NCBI GenBank assembly: GCA_015179125.1
Contig: WHVA01000297.1
Span: forward strand, 62,001-126,000
From: Gautieria morchelliformis
Taxonomy: Eukaryota; Basidiomycota; Agaricomycetes; Gomphales; Gomphaceae
Length of the DNA stretch: 64,000 nt
Direction: 5' to 3'
Part shown: positions 24,801 to 35,101 of the stretch, piece by piece
Numbering within the stretch: the stretch's first letter is position 1
Layout: every line of letters begins with the position of its first letter
Translations under genes and position numbers: made by a program
Notes under the pieces: generated by a model
What the model saw: only the letters and a program-made list of their open reading frames with translations
What the model was told of the DNA's origin: nothing
Database searches by the model: none

Positions 24801-27329
24801 CTTGATACCCTCTGCAACAAAACCTCTCTTAGATTAAATGATACGACCGAGAACAGGACCAACCGGGTTCAGCAGCAAAATAGCACTTCGCAAAGGTCTC
24901 TGTAATACGCTCGATTTGCTGAGACTCCCCTGGCAAGCGGAAAGCCTCAAGAAGGTCTCGCATTGCATCAGCAATGGTTTTCTACACACATTCAGCAGTA
25001 ATATAGACATATCATGAACAACTCTCACTTCTTTAAAATCAAATAATTGAATAAAGGCGTCAAGGACACCACGGTTGTCAGGACGAGAGAGGAAGTCTCC
25101 GAGAAGTTTCTTATCAAGTCGTGGACATTTCTTGAGAAATCGAGCGAGGCTCTGAGTCTTTGAGACGCCATCTTCACCTTTAATTTGAGGAACAAGACCG
25201 TTCTCAATGAAGAACTGAATACCCTCTTTCGGTTTTGCGTTAAATCGGGATGCTCCTGCTAGCATGAGCCGTTTCTGAGATTTGTGGCGCAGTAATTCTT
25301 CCGGATGAGGTGCGTCCTACACAAAATATTGGTGACATTATTACACCATCTCAAGTATATGGGCTCACGGTCGGCCACTTCTCTCCTAACTGACTTAAAA
25401 CTAAACAAGGGCGAGGTGGTGATGCAACAATTACTCACCGAATCTGCGCGAGCTGTCATGTGATTGACAAATGCTAACAGAAGATCGAGACATAGCAACT
25501 GGGCCGACTGCTGCTGGCGATCGAGCCCAGACATCGTTGGAGATGCGTACACACCCTGTGCGGAAGCATTGATAAATGCAGTGAGCCGGGGCTCTCTGCC
25601 ACTTACTCGTGTCAGAAAAGCAGTCAGCCGCTCAAAAATGTCTTCGCAGTTTAGGTCAGAGTCATAGTTTGTCCACAGGTCAACCATAAAGCTTGGTGGA
25701 CTCGCAAGGGAACTCAACATCTCCAGCATCAATTCTCTCGTTTCTCCTCTGGCAGGCGTAACTGTCGGCCTCTGAGGAGGTGTCCGAGATCCCCATTCGG
25801 AGTCACCATCCTCTAGCAAACTGGGATTAGGGGACATGGGATATGCTGAAGAGCTAGAGCCACTTCTAGGGGATGTTATGGGTTGGAGCTGGGTCTTTGA
25901 AGAGGAAGAAGTAGAAGACTCCGGCGGCGCGAGGCGATCAATAGTGAACGCAAGAAAAAGTTCTTGTTGCAATTTGAGATATGGGCGTAATGTATCGAAC
26001 AGAGTCGAAATCACCCTAAGAGAGAGGTAGAGTACGGTAGGATTTTCGGAGCGTGCCAGTTGAAACAAGTATTTGCAGCCGTGGTCGAACATAATGCTAG
26101 AGAGAGAAGCGTAATGACCAAAGTCCGTCCCAGATACCTCTAAAGCAGTATTGAGGATGCGAAGGGAGGTTATACGTGTAGAATCGGTATGCTTCTGATC
26201 CATGGGGTTTAATAAATTGATCAACACGCGCAGGAGTTCCGTTATTGACGGCAAACCATATGGCGGTCCAGCTAGTTCGGTAAGCTCTTGGAGTGATTGA
26301 TATAAGTGAGATTTTACGTACAGTCCTGGATTGATAGACCTATATCCTGAGAGACCGGTACGTATTCACCTCGGGTTCCTGAGGGATATTCCTGTGGATG
26401 GTCATCTGAGGGGACAAGAGTTTCCATCGAATTTGAAAAGATGGGACTCTGAACTGCTTGTACCACCATTTTCATTTCTGCTTTAGACAGAGCTCCGTCA
26501 ATAGGGGCCATTCTGTTCTCTTCCTGCCTAGGATTTAAGTTCTTCAACCGACCAAAAACATGCCGCACCAAGGCATGCATGTGCAATTCGGCAGACCGTC
26601 GCAAAATCTCTGTCGATATATGCATAAGGTGTAGAAGACGTCTGAACGAGAAGCCACGCTACCACTGGCTCTCATTTGACAGCATATAGTCAGCACCGTC
26701 TCCAGCATTTCGCAGACTTCGACGTCGCCTAGAATGGTCCCCACGCTGCCACACATACACTCCCTGATGATAGACATAATACGAAGAAGAACCGCTTCGT
26801 CTCCTGCAAAGTCACTGGCCTCAAACTTGCAGTTTGCTACTGTGTTGCTCAAACTGGCAAGAGCGGATCTAACGCCCACAGACGTAGGCTGAATGAGTCC
26901 AGATACGAAGAAAGTGTGCAAGGACATTAAAGCTGCTGATGTTATTGGTCCAGTCGAAAGGGAAGAGCGGATTAGCGCAAGGAAAGGTTTAAGAAGGACC
27001 ATTAAAGGTAGTTTCATGACATCTGGAGGCCAACGTTTAAATTGATAATTGAGGCAAGTGAAGCATAACCTTAGCTTACTCTCTGAATCCCTGACTTCTC
27101 TCTTAAGCTCCTCGAATCCTACCATGAGATCGACGTCATCTCGCTCACGACCTTGAGCTGTCGAATCTGATACGCTTGCCTGTCGTAATCCCATACTGCT
27201 TGCTAACGCCGTGTCGCGTGCGGAACGTAGGCGAGCAGAAGAGGCCCAACGTGAGTTTTTGCGCATTGACGTGGTGACCGATAGAATCTCATGTTCTATA
27301 AGGTGCTTTGGCGACACCACGATGTTCAT
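21866..27329 (-). CDS. GEA1: Arf guanine nucleotide exchange factor, GEA/GBF1 class (Sec7 domain)
   Basis: A large multi-exon gene for a Golgi Arf-GEF that loads Arf1 with GTP and drives COPI coat assembly. From the start: EHEILSVTTSMRKNSRWA (DCB region), DLMVGFEELKREVRD, then STGPITSAALMSLHTFFV (DCB/HUS), PSITELLRVLINLLNP, and a Ser-rich linker. The Sec7 domain lies around 25260-24640: FNAKPKEGIQFFIENGLV, ARFLKKCPRLDKKLLGDFLS and the catalytic FRLPGESQQIERITETFA with the glutamic finger. The HDS regions follow (MFTLVWKPLISAVAFAFTTF and so on). The C-terminus ends in SDIIPPTEGPSN. Its start codon lies just 86 bp from the terminus of the Helitron array, so its promoter is truncated or supplied by transposon DNA. 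Confidence 0.9.
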
Positions 27330-27449
27330 AGCGAGGTTATTAGAGTACAGGGACGGCAGATGTTACGTAAGCCATACGTAAGAGAGTGAACACGACAGTG
27401 GGTTTACTGTAACACTAGGTGGGTACCCGCGCTTCGCGCGGGGGTTTAG

Positions 27450-27540
27450 GTCAAATGCATCGGTAAGGTCAAATGCATCTGTAAGGTCAAATGCATCTGT
27501 AAGGTCAAATGCATCTGTAAGGTCACATGCATTGGGGTAA
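27450..27540 (-). repeat. Subterminal 18-bp direct repeats next to the Helitron 3' hairpin
   Basis: Five copies of aggtcaaatgcatctgta and variants stand head to tail right inside the terminal hairpin. The same motif, as tcaaacgcatcggtaagg variants, occurs in 2-6 copies beside every other 3' terminus in the array (for example 49086-49195 and 59208-59290). Such iterons could be binding sites for the Rep protein, but this is inference. Confidence 0.7.
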
Positions 27541-27689
27541 ATAAAATGCATCATGTACAATATATCCTCTTCTCATGTTTCCCTTTATGTCATGTGCTCC
27601 CTGTGTGTATATCCTCAAAAGGTGTGATGATTATAAGCATTTTCACCATATTGGATGTTCATATATACCTATCATCTACTTCATAAAGG

Positions 27690-28710
27690 TCTGGGTCATA
27701 CACCTCATTATCAGCTGGGTTGCCCAAGGTGCAGGGATATAAGGGCCTTGAGGAGCTTTGATAAAGTGTTTCTGTGCTGCAACCTGCACTGTGGTTCTCC
27801 TAGTGCACCCAGTATGCGTAGGGTGTTCCCTGGTGTGTAGTGTGCATACACAGATGTGAACATGCAAACCTCCCTCTCTACATCTGTGATGGTCCTCGCA
27901 GCAACTCTAGACATGAAAGTGGTAATGGTCTTGACCGAATCATCAGATATTATAAGATTGTGCCTATTGTCATAATCCACAGGTTTCAAAGCTTTGAGAA
28001 GGCTTTCATCTCGAAGAACAGAAAAGTGGCTCCATTCCATGGTTGATGTGCCACTTTGGGAGTCACTGCACTGTCTTGGAACCATGCAGGAATGCCATCA
28101 GGAAATCCACCATGAAAGGACTCATCAAAATGGAATCCATGCACACCAGACACATGTCAAAAGTGAACAGTTTACATGTTACATTCCAGTAGCAACTCCT
28201 TGCCCTTGTGCATTGTGAAATAGATCCAATAGTGACCTTGGGGATCCTTAATTTTGACAATGCTTTTATATAGATATTCCAGCTGATCCTCCGGTGAGAA
28301 ACAATACCAAAATCAGAAATGGGGGAAGACCCAAAATGCAGTTGGATTTGATGTGCTCTGTCCCTTCCTTGGTTATTGTTGAGTAAATCCCAAGCATGAG
28401 TCCCAAGGCAGACAGATGTGATGATAGGCAGGACACTTCCTTCTCTTGTGATGCGTGTCCTCATTTTACTCTGCACAGCTGTGGTTGGTGCTGTAGGCCA
28501 CCTATCGCTCCCATCCAAGTTGCCTTCATTGATCGGTGTTCCAAGCTTGACAATAAAGGCAGTTGATCCATCAGGGAGTGGTGAATTGATCCCTTTGTAT
28601 CTGAGGGCTGGGTGCCCCTCGCTCACACTCATGTGCACTCCGCTATACATGCCAGGACTGGATAGTACGAAGTCAGATCTATGCGATCTGTTTTGCCTGG
28701 TGACCAAAGA
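27690..28710 (-). pseudogene. Captured host gene fragment inside Helitron A
   Basis: The minus strand shows coding-like stretches in alternating frames: GMYSGVHMSVSEGHPALRYK and STAFIVKLGTPINEGNLDGS upstream, then FWYCFSPEDQLEYLYKSIVK and GHYWIYFTMHKGKELLLECN (28300-28190), a probable intron (GTAAACTG donor, about 28187-28115), and FHGGFPDGIPAWFQDSAVTP. The exon-intron look and frame changes fit a gene fragment picked up by the Helitron and then degraded. I do not recognise the family. Helitrons are well known for capturing host gene pieces. Confidence 0.5.
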
Positions 28711-28738
28711 GGCAGTTGAACCGCTAATTCACACATAG

Positions 28739-29545
28739 CGTGTCCTCACCCATGGTGTGTCCCCACACATAGTGTTTCGGCCCACGTAGCGTGTCCTCCC
28801 ACATACCCTGTCCTCACACGTAGCATGTCCTCACCCATCGCATGCCCTCACACGTAGCATTTCCTCACCCATAGTGTGTCCTCACATGTAGCATATCATC
28901 ACCCATAGCGTGTCCCCACACGTAAAGTGTCCTGACAGGTAGCGTGTCCCACACATAACATGTCCTCACAGGTAGCATGTCCCCATACGTAATGTGTCCT
29001 CACACGTAACACATCCCCACAGGTAGTGTGTCCTCACATGTAGCATGTCCTCACCCATAGCGTGTCCTCACCCATAGCATGTCCCCACACATAGTGTGTT
29101 GGCCCACGTAGCATGTCCTCCCACATACCCTGTCCTCACCCATAGCATGTCCTCACCCATAGCATGGCCTCACACGTAGCATGTCCCCACACGTAGTATG
29201 TCCTCACAGGTAGTGTGTCCTCACAGGTAGCATGTCCTCACAGGTAGTGTGTCCTTGCATGTACCGTGTCCTCACACATACCCTGTCCTCACACATAGCA
29301 TGTCCTCACACATAGCATGGCCTCACACATAGGAACTGCTAATAACCTCAGTAGATAGTGTGTCCTCACACATAGCGTGTCCTCATATGTAGTGTGGCCC
29401 CACATGTAGCATGGCCTGTAGCATGGCCTCACATATAGTGTGTCCCTCAAGTATACTGTGCATAGCATGTCCTTGTGAATAGAATGTGTTGCCCAAGTGT
29501 AGGATGTCCCCTGAGGGTAGGATGTCCCCAATATGTCCTCACAGT
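28739..29545. repeat. 17-bp minisatellite (tagcatgtcctcacaca type)
   Basis: The block is built from units such as tagcatgtcctcacaca with a period of 17 bp and many substitutions (tagcgtgtcctcaccca, tagtgtgtcctcacatg). It gives scattered open frames rich in Cys, Thr, His and Val that I regard as artefacts. Related but longer-period arrays occur in the other non-autonomous elements. Confidence 0.85.
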
Positions 29546-30104
29546 GAAATTCTTATTGTATAGAAGAGAAGATAAATGAATGTCAGAAGTGAATATTAGA
29601 GAAATAGTCTTATATTTGCAAGCAGGGGCTGTTACTTATAATTAACTTTGAGCAAAGGCATGGTAATTTATTAGTATCTATATACAGTATATAAAATAAC
29701 ATAACAAAAGAACCCACATTGCAAGCAGAAGCTGTTGTTGAACAAAGTCAAGGAAACTTATTCATGACTATTTTCGAAAAAAAGGTGAAAAATACAGTAC
29801 ATATGGTAAAATACATTTTTTTCAGCAAAGTTCAGGGATTTTATTGAAATATATTTTCGAAAAAAATTCACAAAAAATATAAAGCATACATATCTTAAAA
29901 TACAATAAGAAAAGAAAGACAAATGTCAATGGCGTTGCATTAGATAGAAAAGAGACACTTACCTACCAATAGAAAGATAGCTACTGCAAGAAAAGCTGGC
30001 CAAGACAGTAGGCAGATACCCAGCCACAGCAAGAGAAACCCAGGCATAGCAAGAGAAACCCAGGCATAGCAATAGAAACCCAGCCCAGACTAAGCCAGCC
30101 ACCC
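29546..30104. repeat. AT-rich segment of Helitron A
   Basis: The DNA is A/T-dominated, with recurring 'gcaagcagaggctgtt', 'tattttcgaaaaaaa' and 'acagtacat' motifs shared with the AT-rich segments of elements B and C. Near 30010-30090 a 22-bp Pro/Ser-like tandem (agagaaacccaggcatagca) appears. No gene was found. Confidence 0.7.
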
Positions 30105-30560
30105 ATAGCATGTCCTCACCCATAGTGTGTCCTCACCCATAGCATGTCCTCACCCATAGCATGGCCTCACATGTAGGAACTGCTAATAACCTCAGTAGAT
30201 AGCATGTCTCACACATACCATGTCCTCACATGTAGCATGTCCTCACACGTAGTGTGGCCTCACATGCAGTGTGTCCTCACACATAGCATGCCCTCATAGG
30301 TAGCGTGTCCTCACATGCAGTGTGTCCCCAAGTATAGCATGTGTAGGGTAGTCTGACCCTCAAGTATAGCATGTGTGGCATGTCCCCCATGCAAGTATCC
30401 CCCAAGTATAGTGTGCATAACATGTCCCTTGTTTGTAGTGTGTCCCCCATGCATGGTGTGTCACCCTGTAGTGTGTAGCTTGTCCCTTGTTTATAGCATG
30501 TTGCCCTATAGTGTGCATAGCATGTCCCTATAGTGTGTGTAGCATCCCCATGTTTAACAT
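30105..30560. repeat. Second minisatellite block of Helitron A
   Basis: Units of the same tagcatgtcctcacacg family continue, then grade into longer, degenerate units (tagtgtgcatagcatgtccc). It resembles the transition seen between the 17-bp and 21-bp arrays in other elements. Confidence 0.8.
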
Positions 30561-30926
30561 ATCCCCAAGAGCCTCAAAGTGAATTTATTGTAGGGGCAAT
30601 ATAACAGAGGGTTTATAGTGAATATTAGAGGAATAGACTTATTTATATTTGCAAGCAGAGGCTGTTACTTATCATTAACTTTAGCAAACTCAGGGAAATT
30701 TATTAATGTTTGTTTTAACATAGACAGTATACAAAATAAAATAATAACAAAAGAAACTACATTGCAAGCAGAGCCTGTTGTCATTAATTTTAGCAAGTTC
30801 AGGATAATGTATTGATATCTATTTCTCAAAAAAAATGTCAAAAAATGTACAGTACATATGGTAAAATACAGTAACAAAAGAGATAAAAATAATATTACAG
30901 AATTTACATTGGATCAAATAGCAATA

Positions 30927-31017
30927 TTACCCCCAAGGAGCCCCAGCAACAGCAAGAGACACCCAGAGAAACTTTCTCTGGGTGTCTCTTGCTGTTGCTG
31001 GGTCTCCTTGGGGGTAA
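30927..31017. repeat. 91-bp near-perfect palindrome
   Basis: Two 45-bp arms (30927-30971 and 30973-31017) are inverted copies with one mismatch and a single-base centre at 30972. The arm includes ccccagcaacagcaagagac. As single-stranded DNA it would form a very long hairpin. It is found only in element A. Confidence 0.9.
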
Positions 31018-31139
31018 AAGAGTAAGCCAACCATACAGCGGCCAGAGAGGAGTGACCGGTGATGGCTTTCCAGCGTTGCTCTCTTTATACTGAGCGAAGC
31101 CCGTGCACGGACCACCCTCGCGTATGTGGTCGCGAGGGA

Positions 31140-31170
31140 CGCGAGTGGGTCACGTGACCAGCCATGCTGC
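31140..31170. promoter_or_regulatory. GGTCACGTGACC palindrome in the 5' region of Helitron A
   Basis: The 12-bp palindrome GGTCACGTGACC (31148-31159) contains an E-box CACGTG. A minus-strand TATA-like stretch (revcomp of tttata, near 31084) lies on the transcription-downstream side. The same site recurs in B1, C1, C2 and B2, so it is a conserved part of the non-autonomous elements. Confidence 0.55.
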
Positions 31171-31493
31171 CAGCGTCAACTCGCGGCTGCGCCGCTCGCT
31201 CGCGATTGGACTGGGAAGTGGCGCTGGCTCGCGATTGGTCGGCTGACTAAGCTGACCAATCATGACATAAGCGACGCCCACAACCACCGTTACGGGCGCG
31301 ATTCACTTTTTGACTAGGTGGATACCCGCGCTTCGCGCGGGGGTGCAAGTCAAACGCCTCGGTAAGGTCAAACACATCAGCAAAGTCAAACACCTTGGGT
31401 AAATCAAACTTGGGATAAGTCAAACACATTCAGATAAGTAAAATGCATCTTATTGATTAAAAGTAGCTCTAAGTAACACATTGAGGTAGGTAA

Positions 31494-31702
31494 TGTTATG
31501 ACCATGCTGCTTGACCAACTCTGGTACCTCTGCACCTCCTCTGACTCTATTCCGCAATGTCCACACTTCGACCTTTTGATCTCCTTGTTCTTTCCTATTC
31601 ACATACTTCCCCTTATGACTCTATTCACCAGCCTTCCTTACTTAACCCTTAACATAGCAATTCCGGAGCATCAGGAGTTCCATTTGTTCCGCTATCAATT
31701 CC
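31494..31702. repeat. Truncated LTR fragment in B1
   Basis: It begins TGTTATGACC after GGTAA and matches the first about 200 bp of the solo LTR at 31884, but stops abruptly at the inner Helitron terminus at 31703. A 91-codon frame across it is not considered a gene. Confidence 0.7.
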
Positions 31703-31883
31703 CTAGGTGGGTACCCACACTTTGCATGGGGGTGCAAGTCAAATGCATCGGTAAGGTCAAACGCATTGGGTGATTCAAACTTGGGATAAGTCAAACACAT
31801 TCGGATAAGAAAATTTCATTCAGATAAGTAAAACCCTTCTTATTGATTGAAAGTAACTCTAAATAACACATCAAGGTAGGTAA
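31703..31883 (-). repeat. Inner (older) Helitron 3' terminus in B1
   Basis: CTAG at 31703-31706 is followed by a decayed hairpin (cccacactttgcatgggg) and the usual tcaaatgcatcggtaag repeats. The damaged stem suggests that this terminus is older than the outer one at 31314. Confidence 0.75.
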
Positions 31884-32536
31884 TGTTATGACCATGCTCA
31901 CCCAACTCCGGTACCCCCGCACCTCTGACTCTATTCCACAATGTCTGCACTTCAACCTTGTGATCCCCTTGTTCTTCACATATTTCCCCTAATGACTCTT
32001 TTCACCAGCATTCCATACTTGACCCTCAGCACAGCAAGTCCAGAGCGTCAGGAGTTCCATTTGTTCCGCTATCAATTAGACCCTTGGTCTTTTGCCTATT
32101 GTTCTTAGTTCTACACTGCACCCCCTTGTAGTTCCTCTTGTTCTGTATTAGTTACTTACTCCATTTATCCTAGTGACTTTGCTTGCACCGGAATTGCTTA
32201 CCTCTACCTTCTGACATGTTGTCTCAGCTCTTTGTATAAAACCCAGTCATGTGTGCCTCTGTTCAGCAATCAGATAATCGACTTTGATATGTCACTCCCT
32301 TTGCACTGTCTCCGGTTATTAGACCTGCAAGGCCTCTGTCTCTCTGACCTCCGTCTTCCAACTTGATTTCTCATATCCAACTTAACTCAATTCTTGAACC
32401 CTTACTACTTCAGTTACAATACTCAACCTCTTCCAACTTCCAATCTCAGATCTCCAGAATACTTAGGATGATAGTTGGGGGTGCAACACATAAGTTGGAG
32501 CTGCAGTCCTTTTAGATCCAAACCTGATACATAACA
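31884..32536. mobile_element. Solo LTR (TG...CA) with GGTAA target duplication
   Basis: The element starts TGTTATGACC and ends GATACATAACA, a TG...CA pair with inverted TGTTA/TAACA ends, and is flanked by the 5-bp duplication GGTAA (31879-31883 and 32537-32541). A TATA-like tgtataaaaccc (about 32234) fits an LTR promoter. An empty site without the LTR is seen in C1 (35785-35789) and C2 (46648-46652). No internal retrotransposon genes are present. Confidence 0.85.
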
Positions 32537-32584
32537 GGTAATGACTCTACACATTTCTCCCATGTCTCATGTCCCCTACCTCAC

Positions 32585-33600
32585 ATGTAGTGTGTCCTTG
32601 CCTGTAGTGTGTCATCACACTTTATCTGTCCTCACACGTATTGCATCCTCACATGTGGCATGTCCCCACACGTAGTGTGTCCCAAAGCATAGTGTGCGTA
32701 GTGTGTCTCCACATGTAGCATGTCTCCATATGTAGTGTGTCCCCACATGCAGTACAGTGTGCATGGCATGTCCCACATGCATAACATGTCCCTCAAGTAT
32801 TTTGTGTGTAGCATGTCCCTGGTTTGTAGCATGTGCCCAAACATAGTGTGTCCCTAAATTATAGCATGTGTGTCCCCCATGCATAGCGTGTCCACATGTG
32901 TAGCATGTCCCTGCATGTAGTGTGTGTAGCGTCTCCCTCAAGTATAGTGTGCAAAGTGTGTCCCCAATGCATAACATGTCCCCCAAGTATAGTGTGCATA
33001 GCATGTCCTTTGTTTGTAGCGTGTCCCCCAAGTATAGCTTGTGTAGAATGTCCCTTGTTTGTAGTGTTTTCCCCTGTAGTGTGTCCCTTGTTTGTACCAT
33101 GTCCCCCAAGCATAGTGTGTCCCCACATATAGTGTGCACATCCCCATGCATAGCATGTGTGTCCCCATGCATAACATGCGTGTCTCCACGCATAACATGA
33201 GTGTCCCCAAGTATAGTGTGTGTGTCTCCACGCATAACATGGGTGTCCCCAAGCATAGTGTGCGTGTCCCCAAGCATAGCGTGCGTGTCCCCACGCATAA
33301 CATGCATGTCTCCATGCATAGCGTGCGTGTCCCCAAGTATAGTGTGCGTGTCCCCACACATAACATGCATGTTTCCATGCATAGCGTGCGTGTCCCCAAG
33401 CATAGTGTGCGTGTCCCCACGCATAACATGAGTGTCTCCATGCATACCATGAGTGTCTCCACACATAGCATGCGTGTCCCCAAGCATAGCGTGTGTGTCG
33501 CATCCCATGCATGTCTCCACGCATATGCGTGTCCCCATGCATAGTGTGTGTAGCATGCCCCTCAAGTATAGCATGCATAGCATGTCCCAATGGCATGTGT
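32585..33600. repeat. 21-bp minisatellite of B1 (heptapeptide-encoding in several frames)
   Basis: Units such as catagtgtgcgtgtccccaag repeat with a 21-bp period in 33150-33500, and with more mixed spacing to the left. Because 21 is a multiple of three, several frames on both strands stay open; the longest is a minus frame (32615-33622, 335 codons) of HAMHGDT-like heptads. No functional start or domain is apparent. Confidence 0.85.
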
Positions 33601-33639
33601 AGCATATCCCCAAGGGCCTCAAAGTGAAGCAAGCAGAGG

Positions 33640-34440
33640 CTGTTACTACTTATTAACTTTTAGCAAGCTCAGGGACATGTATCAATATCTATTTTGTGAC
33701 ATATACAGACATAAATAAAATAGTCAAGGAATCTATATTTAAGCAGCTCCTGTCATTAATTTTTAGCAAAGTCAGGATTATCTATTTTTCGAAAAAATGT
33801 CAAGAAAATGTCCAGTACATGTAAGCTGAAGCTGTTATTAATTTTAGCAAAGTTAGGATTATCTATTTTTCGAAAAATGTCAAGAAAATGCACTGTACAT
33901 TTAACCTGGAGCTGTTGTCAATTTTCACAAAGTCAGGATAATTTATTGATATCTATTTGCGAAAAAATGTCAACAAAGTACAGTACATTGAAGCAGAAGC
34001 TGTTATTAATGCCCAGCCAAAGCCAGAGAAGCCCAGAGACTGACAGAGAAACCCAGAGCCCAGCCAAAGCCATAGTAAGCCAGCCACCAGTATAGCCAGA
34101 GAGGAGTGGCTGGTAAGTGGCTTTACAGTAAATAAAACAATAAAACAAACCACATTTAAAAGCAGAATCTCATTAATTTTAGAGGGAACTTATTGATGTC
34201 TATTTTTGAAAAAAAACCTGAAAAATATTGATATTAAAATACTTTTTTTTCAGCAGTGTTTGGATTTTATTTAAATCTATTTTCGAAAAAAAATAACAAA
34301 AATATAAAGCACATGTGAATGCAATATGATAAAAAAAAAGGAACCAATAAAATTATAAACACAAATCAAATAAAATACATTGGAATGCATTAAAAAAGAG
34401 ATATTACTTACCAATAGATAGCCAGCCAAGCCAATAGATA
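33640..34440. repeat. AT-rich ~82-bp tandem repeats of B1
   Basis: At least three units of about 80-90 bp repeat: ctgttattaattttagcaaa, then tatctatttttcgaaaaatg and cactgtacat. TTTTCGAAAA and acagtacat/gtacagtacat palindromes recur. The same unit is present in C1, C2 and B2. No gene was found. Confidence 0.75.
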
Positions 34441-34469
34441 GTCAGCCAACCAAAGCCATAGACAGCCAG

Positions 34470-34620
34470 CCAGCTAAAGGAGGAGACAGCAGACAGAGCT
34501 GACAGCAGACAGCACCCAGATCAGACAGAGCACAGAGCAGACAGCGGACAGAGCAGACAGCGCAGAGCACAGAGCACAGAGCACAGGGCACAGAGCACAT
34601 AGCGGACAGCAGACAGAGGA
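34470..34620. repeat. CAGACAG-rich microsatellite of B1
   Basis: A run of gacagcagacagagc / cacagagcagacagcg units, purine-rich on the plus strand. The same tract is found at 37305-37412, 48600-48735 and 58790-58922. Confidence 0.85.
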
Positions 34621-34639
34621 ATCGCCGGTTGGGCAGGTT

Positions 34640-34830
34640 CCTGGCGTTATGTCCTTACCGTTCGGCCTTTATACCGTGCGCGCGTGTCATGCACGGACCA
34701 CACTCGCGTATGCGCGCTCTGGTCACGAACGGGTCACGTGACCACTGCGCAGCGTTCTCTCACGGCTGCGCCGCTCGCCGCTGACCTAATTTGGAACGCA
34801 AACGGTCACGTGACCATGCTGCGCAGCGTT
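34640..34830 (-). promoter_or_regulatory. Conserved GC-rich 5' region with TATA and two GGTCACGTGACC palindromes (B1)
   Basis: Read on the minus strand, the palindromes at 34804-34815 and 34732-34743 are followed by a TATAAAGG box (revcomp of cctttata, about 34668). The order fits a minus-strand promoter inside the element's 5' end. It could drive transcription through the minisatellite; this is inference. Confidence 0.5.
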
Positions 34831-35101
34831 CTTGGCTCGCGCGCTCCGCTGACAAACTAATGACCAAGCATTAGTCAGCATTGGTCAGCGCGCCCACAAC
34901 CTCCCACCATGCACCCGCGCTTCGCGCGGGGGTGCAAGTCAAACGCCTCGGTAAGGTCAAACACATCAGCAAGGTCAAACACCTTGCATAAATCAAACTT
35001 GGGATAAGTCAAACACATTCTGATAAGAAAATTTCTTTCAGATAAGTAAAACACATCTTATTGATTGAAAGTAGCTCTAAGTAACACATCAAGGTAGGTA
35101 A

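Larger units (their letters stand above)
27415..31313 (-). mobile_element. Non-autonomous Helitron A, first element of the array
   Basis: On the minus strand this element ends in a canonical Helitron 3' terminus: hairpin CCCGCGCGAAGCGCGGG (27426-27442), 7-nt spacer and CTAG (27415-27418), followed by a host T (A at 27414 on the plus strand). Its 5' end is TC (GA at 31312-31313), directly touching the next element's CTAG. No Rep/helicase is encoded. It carries subterminal 18-bp repeats, a captured gene fragment, two minisatellite blocks, AT-rich DNA, a 91-bp palindrome and a GC-rich 5' region shared with the other elements. It sits upstream of the GEA gene. Confidence 0.8.
31314..34908 (-). 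mobile_element. Non-autonomous Helitron B1
   Basis: The outer 3' terminus is CTAG 31314-31317 with hairpin 31325-31341. Inside it lie an LTR fragment, a second older 3' terminus (CTAG 31703), a full solo LTR, a minisatellite, AT-rich repeats, a CAGACAG-rich stretch and a GC-rich 5' end. The 5' boundary against element C1 is blurred by a small deletion near 34908. The whole arrangement is repeated almost base for base at 55710-59169 (B2), so the two are copies of one element. No protein for transposition is encoded. Confidence 0.75.

Noticed and set aside
28739..29545. Regularly spaced short repeats considered as a CRISPR array
   Set aside because: Units of 17 bp lie directly head to tail without unique spacers, in a eukaryotic genome.
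31498..31773. 91-codon frame found identically at 31498 and 55894
   Set aside because: It spans an LTR fragment and part of a Helitron terminus; the identity comes from duplication of the element B, not from coding constraint.
32615..33622. 335-codon heptad-repeat frame as a possible secreted or ice-binding-like repeat protein
   Set aside because: It lies in a 21-bp minisatellite open in several frames on both strands, with no signal peptide, no domain and frame losses in the sister copies.
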